Positions 52,684-61,100 of a stretch of DNA of 64,000 nucleotides are shown piece by piece. The notes under the pieces were generated by a model, which was not told the DNA's origin, ran no database searches, and saw only the letters and a list, made by a program, of their open reading frames with translations. Position 1 is the stretch's first letter. The number at the start of each line of letters is the position of its first letter. Source of the DNA: JAJTFW01 sp046330075 (GTDB lineage: Bacteria; Bacteroidota; Bacteroidia; AKYH767-A; OLB10); NCBI GenBank assembly GCA_046330075.1, contig JAXLTL010000001.1:1054001-1118000 (forward strand), in the 5' to 3' direction. Made by a program: the position numbers and the translations under genes.

Positions 52684-53919
52684 CTATTTCAGCTTCACGA
52701 ATTCAAAATCGCCAAAGCGCAAAAAGTTCACGTTTCTATTTTCATACCCGCAGCCTTCACACACTTGCACCCAGTTTGCCGAACGGTTTACTTCAATCAG
52801 CGGTGTACTGTTGCTTAACGATAGCTGTCTGGAGTGTTTGTTGACATCATTGGCTACCATCCTGACCAGATCATACCCCCAAAATGCCTGCGGTAACGGA
52901 TCGGTATGATATTCCTGTATAAATCGTTTCCTGAAACCCTGCACAGCAGCCGACTTATAATCGATAAATGTTCCGTTAAAGAAGGTTGCATCAAACTCCT
53001 TCATGGTGAGCGGGTCTATCGACTCGAAACCCTCCCAGGAAGGGAGTCCGCACAACATAAACGTATAACCTTCTTTTTCTTCCTTGAGCTTATTGAGCAG
53101 TGATGATAAAAACGATTCATCGGAGGTTGGGACTATCAGTACATTCCTCTTCCCTTTTGCCAGCTTTGGCTTCAACCCGGCCCATCCATTCTTCCAGTTG
53201 AACATGACCGCTGTACCCGGTTTTCCGCTTACGGAATCGATCACTGATGCAAATAGTTTCGCAATATCATCTTCTTTCCGTTGCTCGCGGAAAACATGAA
53301 GGAAGTTGGAATTCGGATACGTGGCTGCTAAAAACGAAGCCATCATGCGTATCTGCGAATTATTACTGGGTGATACCAAATACAAATGAGCATGCTGTTC
53401 CAGAATCTGCGTATTGGGTGCATTGAAAATATACAACGGCTTTTTCCAGCGTTCAGAGGCCGCAGCCAGTGTTTTTGAAAAAGCCGGAGGCAACAGTGAT
53501 ATAACAGCATCCATATCCGAAAGATTCGTGGTATTGATCTTTGTTATTGTTGCCAGCGAATCGGTGCCGGTGTCAATAATTTTATACCTGACGTAACAAT
53601 GCTGAGTGGCCAGAGAATCTTTTGCGAGCAAGGCGCCTTCATAAAACTGTAATGCAGGAACGGCTTCCGGAAGAATCAACGGATTGGTATCAGGTACGGT
53701 ATCTTCCTCAAAGTGCCGCTTTATCTGCATCGGCAGCAACAAACCGATTTTTACTTCCAGCGTGGCCTGAGGTGGCGGAGTTGTGTCTTTGTTGACGGAC
53801 GCAGAATCGACCGGCACCGGAACAACAGCAACCGGAGTAACCGGAGTGGTGCCAGTCTTCTTCGACGTAGAACAGGCTACAACAAAAAGAATCAGAAGAA
53901 ATGGAAGAATCCGTTTCAT
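52684..53919 (-). CDS. Lipoprotein with type I periplasmic-binding-protein-like fold
   Basis: A 411-residue protein with a lipoprotein signal (LLILFVVACSTSKK, Cys16 lipidated). After a Pro/Thr/Val-rich linker comes a branched-chain amino acid-binding-like fold: IGLLLPMQIKRHF, FYEGALLAKDSL, DAVISLLPPAFSKTLAAASE, KPLYIFNAPN and a C-terminal FWGYDLVRMVANDVNK. Such proteins in Bacteroidota are annotated as substrate-binding or LpoA-like; the ligand is unknown. It lies 12 bp downstream of guaA and may be co-transcribed. Confidence 0.75.
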   Translation of the reverse strand: MKRILPFLLILFVVACSTSKKTGTTPVTPVAVVPVPVDSASVNKDTTPPPQATLEVKIGLLLPMQIKRHFEEDTVPDTNPLILPEAVPALQFYEGALLAKDSLATQHCYVRYKIIDTGTDSLATITKINTTNLSDMDAVISLLPPAFSKTLAAASERWKKPLYIFNAPNTQILEQHAHLYLVSPSNNSQIRMMASFLAATYPNSNFLHVFREQRKEDDIAKLFASVIDSVSGKPGTAVMFNWKNGWAGLKPKLAKGKRNVLIVPTSDESFLSSLLNKLKEEKEGYTFMLCGLPSWEGFESIDPLTMKEFDATFFNGTFIDYKSAAVQGFRKRFIQEYHTDPLPQAFWGYDLVRMVANDVNKHSRQLSLSNSTPLIEVNRSANWVQVCEGCGYENRNVNFLRFGDFEFVKLK

Positions 53920-53931
53920 ATATGATTTGCT

Positions 53932-55461
53932 TTATTCCCACTCGATGGTTGCAGGAGGTTTTGAACTGATATCGTACACCACACGGTTTACACCTTTCAC
54001 TTTGTTGATGATCTCATTGGAAACCTTTCCAAGGAATTCATATGGGAGATGGCACCAGTCGGCGGTCATTCCATCTGTTGAACTCACAGCCCTGAGCGCT
54101 ACCACGTTTTCGTAGGTACGCTCATCTCCCATCACCCCTACTGAGTTGACCGGAAGAAAAATCGACCCGGCCTGCCATACTTTATCGTATAGTCCGGATT
54201 GCTTCAGGTTATCAATATAAATCGCGTCCACTTCCTGAATGATGCGCACCTTTTCCTTCGTAATATCACCAAGAATACGAATGCCCAGACCAGGACCCGG
54301 GAACGGGTGACGGTTCAGCAATTCTTCCGGCATACCCAACGCTTTACCCACCAGACGTACTTCATCTTTAAACAGACTGCGGAGAGGTTCCACAATCTTC
54401 AGCTTCATCTTTTCCGGTAAGCCGCCAACGTTATGATGAGACTTGATAGTAGCCGATGGGCCTTTCACCGATACCGACTCAATCACATCCGGATAGATCG
54501 TTCCCTGAGCCAGCCACTTCACATCTTGTATTTCATGGGCCTTCTGATCGAATACTTCGATGAAAACGCGGCCAATTATCTTTCTTTTCTGCTCCGGTTC
54601 ACTAACCCCTTCAAGTTCCTTGTAAAACCTTTCACTGGCATCTGCACCATGTATGTTCAATCCGAAATGCTGGTAGGTATCCAGTACCTGCTCGTATTCA
54701 TTCTTGCGCAGCAAGCCATTATTTACAAAAACGCAATGCAGGTTTTTTCCGATGGCACGGTGCAGCAGCATGGCCGCAACTCCTGAATCCACACCACCAC
54801 TCAATCCGAGAATGACCTGATCGTCGCCCAACTGCTTGCGCAAAGCAGCTACCGTTTCATCGATAAATGATCCGGGTGTCCAGTCGCCTTTAAAACCGCA
54901 AACCTTATACACAAAATTCTTTATGAAGTTCTTTCCCTCAACACTGTGCACGACTTCCGGATGAAACTGGAGTCCGTAGGTTTGTTCTCCTTCCACATGA
55001 TAAGCAGCAACACGCACATCCTCCGTGCTGGCAATTACTTTAAACGATTCATGTACTTCAGTGATGGAATCAGAATGCGACATCCACACCTGCGACTCCT
55101 CCGCAATATGATCCATGAATACATCGCTGCGTTCTTTCACCGAGAGCATAGCACGACCGTACTCACGCGTCTTTGAAGGCGAAACCTTTCCACCTCCCTG
55201 CAACGCCATGAGCTGCGCTCCATAACAAACGCCCAGCACCGGAAATTTTTTCCGAAGGGACAGCGTATCAATGGAAGGTGCATTTTCTTCCCTTACAGAA
55301 GCGGGTCCGCCACTCAGGATGATGCCTTTGATGCCATCATGAATTTCGGGAAGATGATTATACGGGTGAATCTCGCAGTACACATTCAGTTCGCGGACCC
55401 TGCGGGCAATAAGCTGGGTGAATTGCGAACCAAAATCGATGATCAGCAAACTCTCGTGCAT
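53932..55461 (-). CDS. guaA: GMP synthase (glutamine-hydrolysing)
   Basis: A 509-residue enzyme converting XMP to GMP. The class I glutamine amidotransferase domain has GVCYGAQLMALQGGG (Cys nucleophile) and QFHPEVVHS (His-x-Glu). The ATP pyrophosphatase domain has the P-loop LGLSGGVDSGVAAMLL, and the C-terminal dimerisation domain ends PPATIEWE, the typical GuaA end. Full length and normal. Confidence 0.97.
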   Translation of the reverse strand: MHESLLIIDFGSQFTQLIARRVRELNVYCEIHPYNHLPEIHDGIKGIILSGGPASVREENAPSIDTLSLRKKFPVLGVCYGAQLMALQGGGKVSPSKTREYGRAMLSVKERSDVFMDHIAEESQVWMSHSDSITEVHESFKVIASTEDVRVAAYHVEGEQTYGLQFHPEVVHSVEGKNFIKNFVYKVCGFKGDWTPGSFIDETVAALRKQLGDDQVILGLSGGVDSGVAAMLLHRAIGKNLHCVFVNNGLLRKNEYEQVLDTYQHFGLNIHGADASERFYKELEGVSEPEQKRKIIGRVFIEVFDQKAHEIQDVKWLAQGTIYPDVIESVSVKGPSATIKSHHNVGGLPEKMKLKIVEPLRSLFKDEVRLVGKALGMPEELLNRHPFPGPGLGIRILGDITKEKVRIIQEVDAIYIDNLKQSGLYDKVWQAGSIFLPVNSVGVMGDERTYENVVALRAVSSTDGMTADWCHLPYEFLGKVSNEIINKVKGVNRVVYDISSKPPATIEWE

Positions 55462-55513
55462 AGTATCGTTTGGTAATTATATCCGGGTCATCAAAGAACG
55501 AAAGCGATTCCGC

Positions 55514-57406
55514 TTACCACTTTGATTTGGCTTTGTATTTATCTTTTCTGCTCGAAGTGGACGGTGCCGCCTTACTTTTTTTCTTACTGGCCTGCTTCTC
55601 CTCTTTCCAGGGATTCCAGTCGGATGGCGGGTTCCATTGTCCCTGATCGAAATGCATTTCATTTTTGCGTCCGGCTGAACGTTCACGACGCGGACCAAAA
55701 TCTCTGCGTTCGCCGCCACGATCTCCACGGTCGCTTCGTCCTTTGGAGAAGCGTCCCTCTCTGCTACCTCCTTCTCGCTTGGGTCCGCTATCGCCGCTGA
55801 CTTCGGTACGAACGGTTCTGTCCTTGAACTGCGAACCATTCAACGCTTTCATCACACGATCCATCAGACCCGGCTCCACATCCACAAAGGAATACACTCC
55901 TTTCAATTCTATACGGCCAAATGACGCACCCTTTTCACCGGTGGTATCACAGATGAAACGCAGTAAACGGCCTTTATCGAGTCCGTCTTTAGAACCGATA
56001 TTGATAAACATTCTGTTCTGAGGATCACCGTACGCCCTGCCGCCGCCGAAGCTACCACCTTCACTCTTGCCTGACTTCGCATCCACGTTCAGATCCGGAG
56101 CGCCTTTGTAGTATTCGAGGAAGCGGTTGAATTCAATCGAAACAAAACGATGGATGAGCTGATCACGGTCGAGATCTTTCAATTCGTCATAAATGGACTC
56201 GAGATAAGGACTTATGGCTTTTTCATCCACTTCCACATCGTGCACTTTCTTCACCAGTTTCATCAACTGCTTTTCACATACTTCCATTCCATTCGGCACC
56301 TTCAGCAATTTGAAATTGCGACCGGTGGATTTTTCAATCTGACGGATACGGGTGATCTCCTTCGAATGAATGATCGCGATAGACATGCCTGTTTTTCCTG
56401 CACGCGCTGTACGGCCACTGCGATGCATGTAGTTCTCCAGTTCATCCGGCAGGTTATAGTGAATGACGTGTGTTACATCCTGCACATCGATTCCACGTGC
56501 AGCCACATCTGTAGCAACGAGCAACTGTAAGGTACGTTCACGGTAACGTCCCATTACTTTATCCCGCTGCGCCTGACTCAGGTCGCCGTGTAAAGCATCT
56601 GCATTGTAACCATCCCGCATGAGATGCTCAGCAACTTCCTGCGTTTCGATTTTGGTACGGCAGAAAATGATACCGAATATCTCCACATTGGCATCCACAA
56701 AACGCTTGAGAGCTGCATAACGATCCTTCGCACGGACAACAGCATAGCAATGCTCGATGTTTTCATTTCCTTTCTCATTCGAAGCCGTTTTTATTTCGAA
56801 CGGATTCGACATGTAGTTTTTCGAAATCTCTTTTACCTCACGCGGCATGGTTGCAGAAAACAGCCAGGTATTTCTATCATCCGGCGTATTCTCGAGGATA
56901 AAATCGATATCCTCTTTGAAGCCCATATTCAACATCTCGTCGGCTTCATCGAGGACCAGAATCTTGATTTTACGAAGGTCGAGTGCTTTTCGGTTGATCA
57001 GATCAATAAGACGGCCGGGTGTCGCTACGACTACCTGCACACCGCGCTTGATTTTACGAATCTGATCCTGAATACTGGCTCCACCATAAACAGGAACTGC
57101 ATCAAACCCTTTTAATTCGACAGCAAAATTTTGCAGGTCATTGTAAATCTGCATGCAAAGTTCGCGGGTCGGAGCCAGCACAAGTGCCTGAGGCTCACGA
57201 TCTTTAAGATCAATTAATTGTAAAAGCGGAAGGCCGAAAGCAGCCGTTTTGCCGGTTCCGGTTTGAGCCAGTCCTACGAGATCGCGGTTACCGGTCAATA
57301 ATTCGGGGATGGCTTGTAATTGTATGGGTGTAGGCGTCACAAAGCCCAGTGCTTCAACGCCTTTCACTAAGCGGACGTCAAGGCCCAGGTCTTGGAAGGT
57401 ATTCAT
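55514..57406 (-). CDS. DEAD-box RNA helicase (DeaD/CsdA type)
   Basis: A 630-residue protein. Motifs: GLAQTGTGKTAAFGLP (I), VLDEADEMLNMGF (II, DEAD), FSATMP (III), ARGIDVQDVTHVIHYN, HRSGRTARAGKTG (VI). A DbpA-type RNA-binding domain follows (about 475-550: RMFINIGSKDGLDKGRLLRF), then an Arg/Gly/Asp-rich tail (GRSDRGDRGGERRDFGPRRE) and a Lys-rich end. The role is probably ribosome assembly or mRNA remodelling in the cold, as for DeaD. It is transcribed toward guaA with a 52-bp gap. Confidence 0.93.
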   Translation of the reverse strand: MNTFQDLGLDVRLVKGVEALGFVTPTPIQLQAIPELLTGNRDLVGLAQTGTGKTAAFGLPLLQLIDLKDREPQALVLAPTRELCMQIYNDLQNFAVELKGFDAVPVYGGASIQDQIRKIKRGVQVVVATPGRLIDLINRKALDLRKIKILVLDEADEMLNMGFKEDIDFILENTPDDRNTWLFSATMPREVKEISKNYMSNPFEIKTASNEKGNENIEHCYAVVRAKDRYAALKRFVDANVEIFGIIFCRTKIETQEVAEHLMRDGYNADALHGDLSQAQRDKVMGRYRERTLQLLVATDVAARGIDVQDVTHVIHYNLPDELENYMHRSGRTARAGKTGMSIAIIHSKEITRIRQIEKSTGRNFKLLKVPNGMEVCEKQLMKLVKKVHDVEVDEKAISPYLESIYDELKDLDRDQLIHRFVSIEFNRFLEYYKGAPDLNVDAKSGKSEGGSFGGGRAYGDPQNRMFINIGSKDGLDKGRLLRFICDTTGEKGASFGRIELKGVYSFVDVEPGLMDRVMKALNGSQFKDRTVRTEVSGDSGPKREGGSREGRFSKGRSDRGDRGGERRDFGPRRERSAGRKNEMHFDQGQWNPPSDWNPWKEEKQASKKKSKAAPSTSSRKDKYKAKSKW

Positions 57407-58126
57407 CCGGCAAAGGTAGCAAAATAAGGGCTCTGTTAACAGAAAAACAATCAGTTATATAATAAAATGCACGGATATTCTGATTAGCCGGCAATGATGC
57501 ACGCTACTGTACGTACAAGCAGCAAAACCTCATCACAAACAAAGCAGCCGGTTCATTTGCTTGTTTCGAACAACAAAATGATATGGCCACCTGAAAAAAT
57601 AATAAAACCAATCCGGAAAATTTTAATTGGGAGTTACCAACCCACCGGCAATCAAAACAACACAGAACTGATAAAAATCATCTTTAGTAATTCAGGAAGC
57701 CAACTCATCTCTCCTGTAACAAATGTTACAATTGAACTTACGTATGAATTTTCATTCACATCATTAACACAACAGAAAAGCAATCATTCACCTATTGGAT
57801 TACACCGTTCACCATTGCATCTTTTTCTGACAAATCACAAGTTGACTTTTCAAACATCCGATTCAATATTCAATTATCTCTGCTCACCTTCGTTTCGTGC
57901 CGATTCAAAAAATAAAATTATGATCAATGCGTGCATAGCTCTACTTTTACATTGTCTGATCGTATTCACATCACTGAATTCACCGGTGACTCCGGTTAAA
58001 ATCAAATGTCTTTTTGCCAATAAAGCATCTCTTGTGCTCATCGCTTTTCAAACGGAATACCATTCAGCTGCTGAACCTGTCCACTGATCCGTAAGGATTT
58101 GTCCATACCAACTAACCTGAACGCCT
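57407..58126. other. 720-bp intergenic region, no supported gene
   Basis: Divergent spacer between the helicase and the giant SprB-repeat gene. A 197-codon plus-strand frame (57494-58087) exists but its composition (runs of Ser, Thr, Asn and His, no domain, no signal peptide) looks like untranslated DNA. No RNA gene or clear promoter was recognised. Confidence 0.5.
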
Positions 58127-61100
58127 ATGAGAAAAGGTGACAAGCGAATCCTGTCTGTACGATTGCTTTGTACCATATTATTCCTGTTGATGCACATCAG
58201 CTATCAGGTAAATGCGCAGCAGTTGGATCAATCCAATCCTTCTATCAAAACATTCAACGCAAATGCTGCAGTGGATCTTTTTGCACAACAGGGGCGTTTT
58301 ATTGAGAATGTCGGACAATTCGGAGAGTTTTACGAAGGACATATGGAGATGGGGCGTATTTTATACGCCTACGAAGGATTCAATGTACCTGTTTTATTTA
58401 CTGAAAAAGGACTCATCTATCTGCACCGTAAAATAAAAGGGCCCACGCTTACTGAGATTGAAAAAGAAGAAAGACGGCGAAAAAAGAAGAAAAAAGAAGA
58501 GGAAGCATTAGAATACAAAGCCTACGACAAGTGTGTTACCGTTCAATGGGAGAACAATACAGATCAGATCAGTGTAATCGGCGAAGGTATAACTGCCGAA
58601 TACCACACCTACGGATTATCATCAGCTAAAGCCCGGGGGTTCACAAAAATCGTATACCGGAATGTTTATACCGGTGTTGACGTAGAATACTCTTTTGTGG
58701 AAGGGAAGTTGAATGGGTATGAATATTCGCTCATTGTTAAACCTGGCGCCGACCTCAGCAAAATAGCTATGCTCTTTGGAGGGGATCTGAAAAAAGTATA
58801 CCTCGACGCATCATCGAATCTCATCCTCCGCACTTCTTCCGGTGAAACAAAGGAATCAGCACCGGTATCCTTTTATCAAACGGAGACCCTTGACTCCATA
58901 AAAGAAAATATACTTTCCGGCTTCCTCCTGAAAGATAAACGCGTCAGCTTTCATTTTCCACAACAGCCGGACCGTTCCAAAACACTCATCATAGACCCGT
59001 TTGTAACTGGCACCGGAAACCTTACCGGAACCGGAGGCAATAACGGTCTCGCCAAAGATGTTGACTTTGATTACGCCGGCAATGCCTATGTGACCGGAGG
59101 AGGAAACGACCAGATATACAAACTGGCAAAGTTTGATGCCAGCGGCGTACTGCAATGGACCTTTAGCGGTACGCTCACTATTCCGGCCTGGACCTTCGGA
59201 ACTTACTACGGCGGATGGGTGGTAGATAAAAACACAGGCAACGTATATCTGGGACAAGGTTTTGCTCCGTCTGGCGGACACCGTATCATACGCATCAACA
59301 CGATAGGAGTATATGACAACTACATTTCCACAGCGAACGGTAGTTTCCTTGAAAACTGGAAAATGCTGTGGACCTGTTCCAGCGGCTCAGCACAACTCAT
59401 GATTGCCGGCGGTGGGACCAACTCCAACATCAACTTTGGCGTACTGACTCCACCTGCTACCGCTGTTTCATCTGTCAATGTTACCGGTATACCCTATGGC
59501 ACCAACGGATGGGCTCAGGATATTTCTGATGCCATCATTGACCCTTCCACCAATGCACTTTATACGATTTACGGATCATTGTACGGCACTCCTTCGTTAT
59601 CGAACAAGATTTACAAAAACAATGCCCCTTACAGTGCTGCCTCCATGGTGTGGAATATCGCTTCCGGTTATACAACCATCATGGAGATTGCCAATCGTCC
59701 GTACTTGCTGGGACCCAACATTGATAATTCGAGCAACGTATTTGCGATCAACTCCAGCTACCTGTTTTACTGGGACGGTAAAAACCTGAAAGCTTTCGAC
59801 AAAACAACAGGCGCAACCGTTGGAACACCACTTACATTTTTCTCCAACACAGCCTTAATGTGCGGCGGAATAATAGCAGACGAATGCAATAATATTTTCA
59901 TTGGATTTACCAATGGCACCATCAAAGTACTTTCGTTCAGCGGAGGAATATTTAATGATGCAGCCCAACCTGATATTACTGTTCCCGGATTTGGCGCCAG
60001 TTCTGTTTATGACCTCTCCTTTTATGAATCACAAAAAACAATCTATGCATGCGGACAAGGTTTTGTTGGTGCATTCGATGTAAGCTCCTACAACTGTAAT
60101 GCAGCCTCTTTCACCATCGGAGTATCCGCCAGTTGCGGTACATTGTCAGCCACTGCTTCCATCTCTCCATTGCCCCCGGCAGGAGCAACTGTAACCTATG
60201 TGCTTTTCAATGGCACAACACAGATAGCCAGCAACACCACCGGTGTATTTAATGGTTTAACACCCAATGTGACCTATACAATTAAAGCCACTATCAATAT
60301 TGCCTGCAGTGGTGTAATAACCACCACTACATTTACTTTACCCGGACCTGCGGTCACCTCTGCTCTTACGGCTGCCACATGCGGAAACAGCGATGGTACA
60401 ATTACCGTAACCGCTGCCGGAGGAACAGCCCCTTACACGTACAGTATAAACGGTGTCACCTTTCAGGGATCTAATGTATTTACAACACTGCCCGCAGGAA
60501 TCTATACGATCACTGTAAAAGACGTCAACAACTGCTCGAACACACAAACTGTTACCATCATCAATTCAAACGGACCGGCATTATCCTATACAAAATCAGA
60601 CGCTATTTGCGGAAGTGCAACCGGCATCATTACGGCCAATGCCACCGGAGGAACAATCCCTTACACCTTCAGTATAAACGGCACTACTTTCCAAACCGGA
60701 AACGTATTTCCTGGCGTTAGTCCCGGAACCTACACCCTCACCGTAGAAGACGCAACCGGCTGCCGTAATGCAACAGTTGTAGTTGTTCTCAACAGTCCGG
60801 GTCCCACAGCATCTGCCGTTCCCGCAACAACATTTTGTAACAGTGCCAATGGCAGCATCACGGTTATCGCAACCGGTGGCACTGCCCCCTTGCAATACAG
60901 TCTCAACGCAAACACTTATCAGTTATCCAATATTTTCACTGCGCTTGCCGGAGGCACCTATACCGTAACGGTAAAAGATGCCAACGGATGCCTCTCTTCA
61001 GTTACCGCTACGGTTGGCAACTCATCAGGACCTACCTTAACCGCAACTGCGGCCACCGCTTCATGCGGCAATGCCAACGGCAGTGTTACGGCTAACAGTA

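Noticed and set aside
53920..55520. Purine riboswitch or similar element before guaA
   Set aside because: The 52-bp space upstream of guaA is too short and shows no conserved aptamer-like fold.
55477..55839. 120-codon frame overlapping the Arg/Gly tail of the RNA helicase
   Set aside because: It lies inside the helicase coding region in another frame and owes its openness to the repetitive composition.
57494..58087. 197-codon plus-strand frame before the giant SprB-repeat gene
   Set aside because: Composition rich in Ser, Thr, Asn and His, no domain, no signal peptide and no operon context; looks like a chance frame in a divergent spacer.
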